This document shows positions 7,200 to 14,514 of a stretch of DNA of 34,669 nt, piece after piece. Every line of letters starts with the position of its first letter. The stretch's first letter is position 1. The notes under the pieces were generated by a model. It worked only from the letters and a program-made list of their open reading frames with translations, was not told the DNA's origin and searched no databases. The DNA is from CAYQQU01 sp964419545 (GTDB taxonomy: Bacteria; Bacteroidota; Bacteroidia; Chitinophagales; Saprospiraceae), in assembly GCA_964419545.1 (NCBI GenBank), contig CAYQQU010000060.1:1-34669 (forward strand), given 5' to 3'. Made by a program: the position numbers and the translations under genes.

Positions 7200-7252
7200 G
7201 GCGGGTTAGGATTTTTTCGATTAAAATTATTCAATTTTCCGGGTACTTTTTG

Positions 7253-7276
7253 CTTTGGGGGAACAACTAATTAGTA
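7253..7276 (+). promoter_or_regulatory. Candidate promoter/operator, shared motif pair
   Basis: CTTTGGGGG and TAATTAGTA lie 6 bp apart, 29 bp upstream of the M48-FISUMP gene. The same two blocks, 8 bp apart, precede the oxidoreductase gene at 8689-8714. TTTG followed 17-19 bp later by TA resembles the Bacteroidota -33/-7 promoter, although the -7 TTTG part is poor. Confidence 0.4.
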
Positions 7277-7304
7277 CAACGATTTCACCAAAAACCTGCT
7301 GAAC

Positions 7305-8540
7305 ATGATTAAGAACCTATTACCCATGCTATTCATCGTCACCTGGGCTATCGGCCTCACCGCCCAGGTTACCCAGCTCGACATCGACCCTCGTTCCGGA
7401 TGCAACTTCGCGGGAGCGGCCGGCCAGGAAGGCCCCATCTACGGTTTCAAAAGCAGTCGCGAGGCGGAAGAAACGGTCAGCGACATCCTGCGGCAGGTGG
7501 GGCTGCCTCAAAACTTCAAGATCCGGGCGGCCAACGTACCCAATGCTCAGGCCCACGTCAGCAGAGGCGAGCGGTACATTCTTTACAGCCAGCGCTTTAT
7601 GGAGGAGATCTTCAACCACTCGGGCGACTATTGGAGTAAGATCGCGGTGCTGGCCCACGAAATTGGCCATCACCTGCTCGGGCATACCCTGAAGGATGAC
7701 GGCAGCCGGCCCGTCAAAGAACTGGAAGCGGATCAATGGTCGGGTTTCGTGCTCCACAAAATGGGCGCTACCCTGGTGGAGGCGCAACTGGCGGTGGCGT
7801 CGCTGGCGTCGGAGGAAGGCTCGCCGACCCACCCGGGAAAAGAGGTGCGCCTGGAAGCGATCGCGGTAGGGTATAATGAAGCCCGGGAACTGAATGAGAA
7901 AAAGCAGGAGGCTTCTGCGTCGGCAGAGAAAAAATTGGCGGAGCAGAAAAAGGCAGGGTCAGAGCAGCCACGGAATAAGCCGGCGGCTGAACCCGAAAAA
8001 GAGGAATCTTTGGTCGTGCGGGGTAAAACGACATTCCGGGGCCAGGAATATGGGACCATCGAGGTCAACGGCCTGGTCTGGATGACCGAAAACCTCAAGT
8101 TAAAGCCCAAGAACGCCTGGATCTATGAGAACGATAATCGCAATTACATAAAATACGGGGTTCTATACACCTGGGATGCCGCTAAGCAGATCTGCGATTG
8201 GGGCGGTTGGCGTCTTCCGACGGCGAGAGAATGGCAGTCCCTGAAAGGACCCTACCGGGAAAATTCGAACTCCGCTTACCGCAGGCAGGTGGAGCAAAGC
8301 TTCAATATACAGCATGGCGGGCATCGCTTCTTCAACATCAATCAAATTTTTGAAACGGCCACGACGAGCGGTTTTTCAAAAAAAGGCTTGATCGGGTTCT
8401 ATTGGACCAGTAATGAGATATCCAAGAACAAAGCTATTTCTTACCAATTTGTACGCGGCAGCTTCAACACCATGGAAATGAAGCGAGAAAGAAAAGGAAG
8501 CGGGTTTTCTTGCCGGTGTGTGAAGGACGCCGGAAAGTAG
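7305..8540 (+). CDS. Secreted M48-like metallopeptidase with C-terminal FISUMP domain
   Basis: A 411-residue exported protein (signal peptide ends at LTAQ, residue 21). Residues 40-190 form a zinc-peptidase domain: HEIGHHLLGH at 118-127 gives the HEXXH motif, and ELEAD at 139-143 provides the usual third ligand glutamate of gluzincins such as M48. A charged Lys/Glu/Ala-rich linker (192-236) follows, then a FISUMP (Fibrobacter major paralogous, C-type-lectin-like) domain, seen as GLVWMTENLKL, GVLYTWDAAKQICDWGGWRLPTAREW split over 285-310, FYWTSNE and the terminal FSCRCVKD. It probably cleaves or binds a surface protein. A short peptidase fused to a lectin-like binding module is uncommon. A terminator candidate follows at 8593-8627. 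Confidence 0.85.
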   Translation: MIKNLLPMLFIVTWAIGLTAQVTQLDIDPRSGCNFAGAAGQEGPIYGFKSSREAEETVSDILRQVGLPQNFKIRAANVPNAQAHVSRGERYILYSQRFMEEIFNHSGDYWSKIAVLAHEIGHHLLGHTLKDDGSRPVKELEADQWSGFVLHKMGATLVEAQLAVASLASEEGSPTHPGKEVRLEAIAVGYNEARELNEKKQEASASAEKKLAEQKKAGSEQPRNKPAAEPEKEESLVVRGKTTFRGQEYGTIEVNGLVWMTENLKLKPKNAWIYENDNRNYIKYGVLYTWDAAKQICDWGGWRLPTAREWQSLKGPYRENSNSAYRRQVEQSFNIQHGGHRFFNINQIFETATTSGFSKKGLIGFYWTSNEISKNKAISYQFVRGSFNTMEMKRERKGSGFSCRCVKDAGK

Positions 8541-8592
8541 ATGCTATCGAGACGCCAATGCATAGCCGAAGGAAAAACGGGTGTTTTCGCTC

Positions 8593-8627
8593 GCCAATCG
8601 AAGAAACCTGATTGGCCTTCTTTTTTC
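8593..8627 (+). terminator. Probable Rho-independent terminator
   Basis: A 7-bp stem GCCAATC / GATTGGC with a 10-nt loop is followed by CTTCTTTTTTC. It lies about 50 bp after the stop of the M48-FISUMP gene and before the oxidoreductase promoter. Confidence 0.6.
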
Positions 8628-8688
8628 AATACCGATACGACTTTCGCCCTATTCCTTCTTTATTCCACTCCAAATAGCGGCCGGCGGA

Positions 8689-8714
8689 CTTTGGGGGCGC
8701 TTCATTAATTAGTA
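8689..8714 (+). promoter_or_regulatory. Candidate promoter/operator, second shared motif pair
   Basis: CTTTGGGGG and TAATTAGTA again, here 8 bp apart and 25 bp before the oxidoreductase start. TTTG at 8690-8693 and TATACTG from 8713 are spaced 19 bp, as in Bacteroidota -33/-7 promoters. Confidence 0.45.
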
Positions 8715-8738
8715 TACTGTCGGTAAAAAAAAGAACGC

Positions 8739-10109
8739 ATGCAATACGACGCCATCGTCATCGGCACCGGCCAGGCCGGACCGACGCTCGCCAGCCGACT
8801 GGCCGCCGGCGGCAGGAAAACCGCGATCCTCGAACGCCGCCAATTTGGCGGCACCTGTGTCAATAACGGCTGTACGCCTACGAAAGCGCTGGTGGCCAGC
8901 GCCAAAGCCGCTCATTCGGCTCGCCGGGCTCACGAATACGGAATTATGCTGGGCGGCGACATTCGGGTCGACATGAAAAAAGTGAAGGCGCGTAAAGACG
9001 AACTGGTTCATCAATCGACCACCGGTGTCGAAAATTGGTTGCGCAGCACGGAAAACCTCACCGTGTACCACGGCCACGGGCGCTTCGAATCGCCTCGCAC
9101 CGTGCGGGTGAACGGCGAATTACTGGAGGCGGACCAGATCTTCATCAACGTAGGCGGCCGCCCTTACGTGCCCGACCATGCGAGGGGAATGGACTACCTG
9201 ACCAACGAGTCGATGATGGACATTGATTTCGCGCCCGAGCATCTCATTATCATCGGCGGCAGCTATATCGGGCTGGAATTCGGGCAGATGTACCGCCGCT
9301 TCGGCAGCCGGGTAACCATTGTTGAAAAGAACGACCGCCTGGTGTCCCGGGAAGATCCCGATATTTCAGCAGCTATCCAGGAGATCCTCAAAAAAGAAGA
9401 TATCGAATTGCGCCTCTCGGCCGAATGCATCAGCGGGCAAAAAGAGGGGGATACCATATTGGTTGACGTGGAATGTGAAGAGGGCGAACCGCAAATACGC
9501 GGTACGCACCTCCTTTTCGCTACCGGCCGTACGCCGAATACGGAGGAGCTCGGCCTCGACAAAGCCGGCGTCGAGACAGACGATAGAGGCTATATCCTCG
9601 TCAACGAGCGCCTGGAGACCAATGTCCCCGGCATCTACGCCCTGGGCGACTGCAACCGGCGAGGCGCTTTTACGCACACTGCTTATAACGACCACGAGAT
9701 CGTGGCCGACAACCTGCTGCAGGGCGACGATCGCAAAGTGACCGACCGCATTCTTTGTTACGGCCTGTTTATCGACCCGCCGCTCGCCCGCATCGGCATG
9801 AACGAAGCGGAAGCGCGCAAGAGCGGCCGCAACGTGCTCATGGTTACCCGCGAGATGAAGCGCGTGGCGCGCGCCCGCGAAAAAGGCGAAACCGACGGAT
9901 TGATGAAAATCCTGGTCGACGGCGATACGCAGGAGATCCTGGGCGCCGCCATCCTCGGGGTCGGCGGCGATGAGGTGATCCATTCCATCCTCGACCTCAT
10001 GTACGCCCGGAAGCCCTACACGCTGATCCAGCGGGCGGTACACATCCATCCGACCGTATCGGAACTGATCCCGACGATGCTGGGCGATTTGCAACCATTG
10101 GGAGCATAG
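8739..10109 (+). CDS. FAD-dependent class I pyridine nucleotide-disulfide oxidoreductase
   Basis: A 456-residue cytoplasmic flavoenzyme of the glutathione reductase / mercuric reductase / dihydrolipoamide dehydrogenase family. The FAD-binding GTGQAG is at 9-14, and the redox-active disulfide Cys40-Cys45 lies in GGTCVNNGCTPTK. The NAD(P)-binding segment IIIGGSYIGLEFG is near 167-179, the second FAD contact YALGDCN near 306-312, and the dimerisation-domain catalytic pair in HIHPTVSEL near 437-445. The CVNNGC spacing is that of MerA-like proteins, but there is no N-terminal heavy-metal domain and no C-terminal cysteine pair, so mercury reduction is not supported. Such proteins are often labelled mercuric reductase; the substrate is unknown. 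Confidence 0.88.
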   Translation: MQYDAIVIGTGQAGPTLASRLAAGGRKTAILERRQFGGTCVNNGCTPTKALVASAKAAHSARRAHEYGIMLGGDIRVDMKKVKARKDELVHQSTTGVENWLRSTENLTVYHGHGRFESPRTVRVNGELLEADQIFINVGGRPYVPDHARGMDYLTNESMMDIDFAPEHLIIIGGSYIGLEFGQMYRRFGSRVTIVEKNDRLVSREDPDISAAIQEILKKEDIELRLSAECISGQKEGDTILVDVECEEGEPQIRGTHLLFATGRTPNTEELGLDKAGVETDDRGYILVNERLETNVPGIYALGDCNRRGAFTHTAYNDHEIVADNLLQGDDRKVTDRILCYGLFIDPPLARIGMNEAEARKSGRNVLMVTREMKRVARAREKGETDGLMKILVDGDTQEILGAAILGVGGDEVIHSILDLMYARKPYTLIQRAVHIHPTVSELIPTMLGDLQPLGA

Positions 10110-10214
10110 TCGCAGCCGAAACATTCGCAGCGCCGGGGCTATAAGGGAATTACCGGGTTTTGGTCCGGAACAAGGCAGCAGACGAAATCCCGGGAATGCC
10201 GTTTATTTTCCAGT

Positions 10215-11384
10215 TCACTTCCCCAGCCGGACCGACAAATCGATCCGCGCGCTCAGTCCGACAAACGGCCGCACCAGTGCTTTTTTGTTGGTGTCGAATC
10301 CTTGTTCGCCGTTTCTCACGGTTTCGGTTTCTTCCAGAAAAGCGGCGCCGGCGTTGAAGCGCACAAACTCGAAGAGCTTGTAGTCGAGGCCGAGGTAGAA
10401 AGGACGACCCACAACCAGCCCGCTGATCTTGTCGCCTTCGTCGTCTTCGAAATTGTCGAGAAAAGCGCCGATCACCACCGAGGAGTTGCGCAGAAATTTG
10501 GGGGCGATGCTGCTGTTGCTCAGCGGGAAGGCGATGCCCAGGTAGGGCGCGTCGCCGTAGGTGAAGTCATCCAGCGGTCCGTCGATGTAGACGCCGCCGT
10601 AGCCCACGCTCAGCGAGAAGAAGCCTTTTTTGCGCTCAGTCTCGTAGTCATCGACGTAGCGGCTGATGGCCAGTTGGCTCCAGGGTTGGTTCATCAGTTG
10701 GCGGATGTCGGCGTCGACCACTGCTTTCAGTTCCTCCACTTTACGCATGATCATTTGCCCGCGGCTCGCCGTACTGTCGGCTTTCAGCTGTCCGATGGTA
10801 ACCCGGTCCAGGTTGTCGAGCTGCTGGCGTACGGTAGACGAGAGCCCTTCGAAGCCGTCGTCGTTCTGGTTGCGATAGTCGGCCAAGGCTTCGTGGATCA
10901 GAGCTTCCATTTCGGCCACCATCCTTTTCGGGCTGCGGGCGGTGGTCAGCTGGTTGTTCTTGACGATGATGTTGGCATTCAGATAGGCATTGGCCTGATC
11001 GGCGATCTGCCCGGCGAGCGCGGCCTGGGCGGCTTTGTCCATGCGCCGGTAAAAGTCGATGCGGAAGTCGTATTGGGTCGAGGCGCGCAGGGCGTAGTTG
11101 ACGGCCAGGCTGTAATTTTGGGTGGTGTTGTCCAGCAGGTCTTTCCAGGTGGCGAGGTAGAGCAGGTCTTTGTCGTTTTTCGCTTTGGCGGGAAAGATGC
11201 TGATCTCGATGACGTCGACGTCTTCCGGGATCTGACCGGTGAACATCAGGGGCTGCTCGGCCGGCAACGGCTGGCCTTCGTTGAAGTAGTTCTTTTCGGG
11301 GTCGTAGTTGACGGTTTGGTATTGAGCGTAGGTGAAAACTGTGAAAAATAAGGCAATAGCCAGTGAGGTCAGTTTTTTGATCAT
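10215..11384 (-). CDS. Exported protein of unknown function, possible C-terminal barrel
   Basis: A 389-residue protein with a signal peptide cleaved after VFTYAQ (residue 21). The middle (about 110-240) is helical and charged. The last 130 residues alternate hydrophobic and polar residues in glycine-rich strands (FFSLSVGYGGVYIDG, GLVVGRPFYLGLDYKL, VRPFVGLSARIDLSVRL), which suggests a small outer-membrane beta-barrel or beta-sandwich ending. I do not recognise a family. It is convergent with the oxidoreductase, about 105 bp between stops, and stands as a single gene. Confidence 0.8.
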   Translation of the reverse strand: MIKKLTSLAIALFFTVFTYAQYQTVNYDPEKNYFNEGQPLPAEQPLMFTGQIPEDVDVIEISIFPAKAKNDKDLLYLATWKDLLDNTTQNYSLAVNYALRASTQYDFRIDFYRRMDKAAQAALAGQIADQANAYLNANIIVKNNQLTTARSPKRMVAEMEALIHEALADYRNQNDDGFEGLSSTVRQQLDNLDRVTIGQLKADSTASRGQMIMRKVEELKAVVDADIRQLMNQPWSQLAISRYVDDYETERKKGFFSLSVGYGGVYIDGPLDDFTYGDAPYLGIAFPLSNSSIAPKFLRNSSVVIGAFLDNFEDDEGDKISGLVVGRPFYLGLDYKLFEFVRFNAGAAFLEETETVRNGEQGFDTNKKALVRPFVGLSARIDLSVRLGK

Positions 11385-11781
11385 GTCAGGTTAGTTTTGA
11401 TTAGCGTAAATAGAAGGCTATAGCGGGGCGGTTGTTCATTTTGCTTACAGATCGGACCTGCGCAGGCGGCGCCGGCTCTGGGCCGCGGTGACGAGCAGTG
11501 AAAATAAAATCCAGCCTACGGTGAAAAGAGCGCCAAAAGAAAATACTGAATTTAATCAGGATTTAAGACGAGCCGGGAGGGGTTGGGTCACCAATTGAGG
11601 CGATTTTTCCGAAAAAAATCTTCAACTATATGCACTAGCCGGCGGAAAAGCCCCAATCGGATTGAATAACGCAAAGGAGACGCGGAATTTCCGGTAGCCC
11701 ATTCCCGAAAATCATTGACAGGGCGGTGTTTCTCATCGCGCCCGCTTGCATCGCTCGCCAGTAAGTTTCAATTTGCGTATT
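11385..11781. other. 397-bp stretch without a recognised gene
   Basis: No complete gene is seen. On the minus strand, from about 11560 to 11455, a frame reads FSFGALFTVGWILFSLLV and ends RRRLRRSDL-stop, like the last membrane helix and tail of a lost membrane protein, but it has no start codon and an upstream stop. The remainder shows nothing recognisable. Confidence 0.4.
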
Positions 11782-12246
11782 ATGAGAAAGCTGCTTCTTT
11801 TTTGTATTAGAGCTTGTTTGGAGGTAGTGCTTTTGAAGCGAAAAACTCAGATTTTGGGTTCTCCCGAAGGGATTTTTCCGGCTCATAGCAGCGCTACGGG
11901 TCGGAAAAATGCCACAGGGAGGTTCCAAAAGCTGGGTTTTGCAGCCAAAATGACTACCTCCAAACAAGCTCTTAATCTGATCCTCCCGCTCGTCGCTGCG
12001 CCGCAATCCTGTCCGGTGGATGAGTTGCTGGCCGGGGCCGACTCCCTGATTAAGCTGGGTGATTTTCCATCAGCGCAACACAAAGTCGAAAGTGCTTTGA
12101 CCTGTGCAACCGGCCTTGATTCTCTCCCTTTGCTGAACAAGCAGTACGAAGTGCTGCGCAACCAACGGGAGTTCCGGTCGGCGCTCGCCGCTGCCCGCGA
12201 CGCCTGTATGTGTTTAGCGCTATCTGGAGAAGTCAAAGCAGTTTAG
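11782..12246 (+). CDS. Short exported protein with signal peptide split by a mobile element
   Basis: The open frame gives 154 residues, starting MRKLLLFCI. Fifty-five codons of inserted family-B repeat (including one target duplication) follow, then LILPLVAAPQSC and about 77 more residues. Removing the 162-bp element and one TTA duplication rejoins a textbook signal peptide in frame. The mature part (DELLAGADSLIKLGDFPSAQHK, ALTCATG, PLLNKQYEVLRNQREFRSALAAAR) resembles a TPR-like helical hairpin, perhaps the N-terminal stub of a larger protein. Because the insert separates the basic and hydrophobic parts of the signal, export is probably lost. The frame remains open only because element plus duplication is 165 bp. 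It may be a pseudogene. Confidence 0.6.
   Translation: MRKLLLFCIRACLEVVLLKRKTQILGSPEGIFPAHSSATGRKNATGRFQKLGFAAKMTTSKQALNLILPLVAAPQSCPVDELLAGADSLIKLGDFPSAQHKVESALTCATGLDSLPLLNKQYEVLRNQREFRSALAAARDACMCLALSGEVKAV
11810..11971 (+). mobile_element. MITE-like element, family B, copy 1, inside a gene
   Basis: A 162-bp unit bounded by perfect inverted repeats GAGCTTGTTTGGAGGTAGT / ACTACCTCCAAACAAGCTC and flanked by direct repeats TTA (11807-11809 and 11972-11974), a likely target-site duplication. The interior is an imperfect palindrome (TTTTGAAGCGAAAAACTC pairs roughly with GGGTTTTGCAGCCAAAA), so one strand could fold into a long hairpin. There is no transposase. The copy at 24176-24337 has the same sequence by eye, implying recent movement. 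Confidence 0.85.
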
Positions 12247-12308
12247 TATATCATGTAAGTGACTAAACAGCAACCAACTTCAAGTTGCGCCCGGAGTTGC
12301 CGACGGTG

Positions 12309-13046
12309 CTAAAATATCGACACCTTCTCCTGGTAAACCCGCCCGCGATCATCGACACCTTGCAACAAGTACAGCCCCGCCGGCAGGGCCTCCACATTCA
12401 CGCTCACCTGCTCCTGCCGGGGCGTTCGGCGCCATACCGGTTTGCCCTGGGCGTCGAAGAGCACGATTTCCGACAGTCGCCCGCCCGGCAGCCGCAGCCA
12501 GAGGACGTCGCGGGTGGGGTTGGGGAAGACCTGCAGGTCTTGATCCGCCGGTATTTCTTCCGAGGCAGTGAGGTTGTCGATCTCGAAGCGCACCTCGGCC
12601 AGTCCGGCGCAGGTCATGTCGGGCTCGCCGGTTTCCAGGACGGTGAAGAGGACGTAGCGGGCGGCGGCGCCCCCGAAGTCCGGGCCTGCCTGGCCGGGGT
12701 AGTCGCGACGGCCGGTAGCCGGGTCGAGTTCCAGCTCGCCCCAGGCTGTCCAGGTCTCGCCGTCGAGCGAGTAGTCGATTGCCAGGCGGCCGGCGCCGAA
12801 GGCGAGGAAGCCGGGTTCGTTGTAGTTCCAGATGGTGGTGGCGCCCAGTCCGTAGGGGAAGTCGAACTGGTAGAACAACCAGATGCCTTCTCCCCGTGCG
12901 GGGTTGGGGCTGGGCGCCGGCTCGCAGGAAAGCCACTGCGCCTGCGGGCGGGTGTCGTGGGTGAAGCCGGTGGGCCAGCACTGGGCCGGTAGTTCGGCGA
13001 AGGCTGCGATCAAAAATAGGGAGATCAGAATATTTTGTCGGTTCAT
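12309..13046 (-). CDS. Secreted protein with T9SS type A sorting domain
   Basis: A 245-residue exported protein (signal peptide ends near ELPAQ, residue 22). Residues 25-160 form a beta-rich domain with LAIDYSLDGETWTAWGELE and RYVLFTVLET, resembling a discoidin/F5-8-type fold. Residues 168-245 are a type IX secretion C-terminal sorting domain (VFPNPTRDVLWLRLPGG, LPAGLYLLQG, ending KVSIF). Such proteins cross the outer membrane through the Por system and are attached or released at the surface. It lies 35 bp after the DUF1501 gene on the same strand and probably belongs to that operon. Confidence 0.85.
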   Translation of the reverse strand: MNRQNILISLFLIAAFAELPAQCWPTGFTHDTRPQAQWLSCEPAPSPNPARGEGIWLFYQFDFPYGLGATTIWNYNEPGFLAFGAGRLAIDYSLDGETWTAWGELELDPATGRRDYPGQAGPDFGGAAARYVLFTVLETGEPDMTCAGLAEVRFEIDNLTASEEIPADQDLQVFPNPTRDVLWLRLPGGRLSEIVLFDAQGKPVWRRTPRQEQVSVNVEALPAGLYLLQGVDDRGRVYQEKVSIF

Positions 13047-13081
13047 TTTTTTGGAAGATTGGCTGGTGATGTTTGGATCAG

Positions 13082-14485
13082 TTAAAAATTAAGAAATCCG
13101 ATCGGCGGCGCGCTGCTGCCCGGGCTGTAGAAATTCCCGATGTTGGGCAGCACTGTTGTCAGGTCGTTCGGCGAGACGCCCATCCACAGGGCCAGCTCAG
13201 CGAAATATTCATCGGTGGAGGTGGTGGGGATCAGTACGCCGCCGCCCACGTCCAGGTCGCTATGCAGGGCCAGGGTAGGGTAGAGGCCGAACACCTCGCC
13301 GCCGTTTACGGCATCGCCCATCACCAGCACGTTGCCGCCCCAGCCGTGGTCGGAGCCGTTGCCGTTGGAGGTGAGCGTGCGGGCGAAGTCGGAAATGGTG
13401 AAGGTGGTCACCTGTTCGGCTACGCCCAGCTCTGCCAGCGCCGTCTGGAATTCGGAGAGGCCGCGGCTGACCACCCCCAGCATCTCGTTCTGGATGTTGA
13501 TCACCTCGTCGTGGTGGTCCCAGCCCCCGAAGGTGACGAAGAAGACCTGCCGCTTCATCTGCAGCTGATCGCGGACGGCGATGGTGCGTGCGATCATGCG
13601 CAGGTTGGCGGAAAATTCGTTTTCGGAAAAAGAGGTGTTCAAGGGCGCCAGGTTGTTGATGGCGGTGGCGAACTGCTCGTTGGCGTTCAGGCCTACTTTG
13701 ATCGTGTTGGTGTAGGTCTGTTTAAAGATATTCTGATATTGCTGCTCCAGCAGGCTGTCGATGGCCGCCGTGCGCACCTGGTCGAACAGATCCGGGCCGC
13801 CGTACCCTTCGATGATGCGGGCGCCCTGGTAGGCGTCGATGCTGTACTCCACGGTATTGTTACCCGCCTGGAAGACGTTGTTGCCCGAAAGGGAGATGTT
13901 CATGGAGATGTTCTGGTTCTCGTTCATGTACGACAGCAGGTCGGCCATTTTGCCGCCCCAGCCGATGGCCGAGCGGTCCTGCGGCACGGAGGTCTGCCAG
14001 TGCATGATCTGGTCCGAGTGGCTGAACAGGCCGACCGGTAAGGCGGCTGTTTCGGCCTCGTATTGCGATAAGGTGATGGGTTCCACCAGCGTTCCCACGT
14101 TGGCGATAAACGACGCTTTACCCTGGTTGTACAACTGTTGTACTTCGGGCATGGCCGGGTGCAGCCCCAGATCGATGCCGGTCTGCAAGGTGGTGCTCAG
14201 CGGCAGCAGCGATTGCTGCGGCAGAGCCAGATTGGAGCGCGTAGCGGCGTAGGCGCTGTATTCGCTGTCGCCGCGGGGAGCCAGCATGTTGAAGCTGTCG
14301 TTGCCGCCGGCCAGCAGGATGCAGACGACGGCGCGATAATCGTTATTCGTGATGCTGGGCATTGCCGAAGCGGCCGCTGCGTTGAGCTTGCTCAGGCTCA
14401 GCCAGGTGGAAAGAAACGGAAGGGCGCCGAGCGAGGCGCAGCCGGCCGTACCGAGGAACTTCCGGCGCGAATATTTTTGACTCAT
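13082..14485 (-). CDS. DUF1501 family exported protein
   Basis: A 467-residue DUF1501 protein, a group related to the alkaline phosphatase/sulfatase superfamily with no settled function. The N terminus SRRKFLGTAGCASLG has a twin-arginine-like signal. Family blocks include VCILLAGGNDSFNMLAPRG near residues 51-69, FSHSDQIMHWQTS, ATAINNLAP, FFVTFGGWDHHDE near 321-333 and SDHGWGGNVLVMGDAVNGG near 380-398. DUF1501 genes are commonly paired with DUF1800 genes, as here, where the DUF1800 gene lies 29 bp upstream on the same strand. The pair probably forms one secreted or surface module with the sorted protein downstream. Confidence 0.9.
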   Translation of the reverse strand: MSQKYSRRKFLGTAGCASLGALPFLSTWLSLSKLNAAAASAMPSITNNDYRAVVCILLAGGNDSFNMLAPRGDSEYSAYAATRSNLALPQQSLLPLSTTLQTGIDLGLHPAMPEVQQLYNQGKASFIANVGTLVEPITLSQYEAETAALPVGLFSHSDQIMHWQTSVPQDRSAIGWGGKMADLLSYMNENQNISMNISLSGNNVFQAGNNTVEYSIDAYQGARIIEGYGGPDLFDQVRTAAIDSLLEQQYQNIFKQTYTNTIKVGLNANEQFATAINNLAPLNTSFSENEFSANLRMIARTIAVRDQLQMKRQVFFVTFGGWDHHDEVINIQNEMLGVVSRGLSEFQTALAELGVAEQVTTFTISDFARTLTSNGNGSDHGWGGNVLVMGDAVNGGEVFGLYPTLALHSDLDVGGGVLIPTTSTDEYFAELALWMGVSPNDLTTVLPNIGNFYSPGSSAPPIGFLNF

Positions 14486-14514
14486 CGAATATTCTGTTTG
14501 ATAGGTTGAAAAAC

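Noticed and set aside
7305..8540. Second DGR target in the FISUMP (C-lectin-like) domain
   Set aside because: Its C-terminal end shows no similarity to the template repeat; only one VR is present in the window.
8739..10109. Mercuric reductase (merA)
   Set aside because: The redox disulfide and fold fit, but the N-terminal metal-binding domain, the C-terminal cysteine pair and other mer genes are absent.
11455..11560. Small membrane protein gene on the minus strand
   Set aside because: The frame has a hydrophobic helix and basic tail but no start codon and an immediate upstream stop; at most a remnant.
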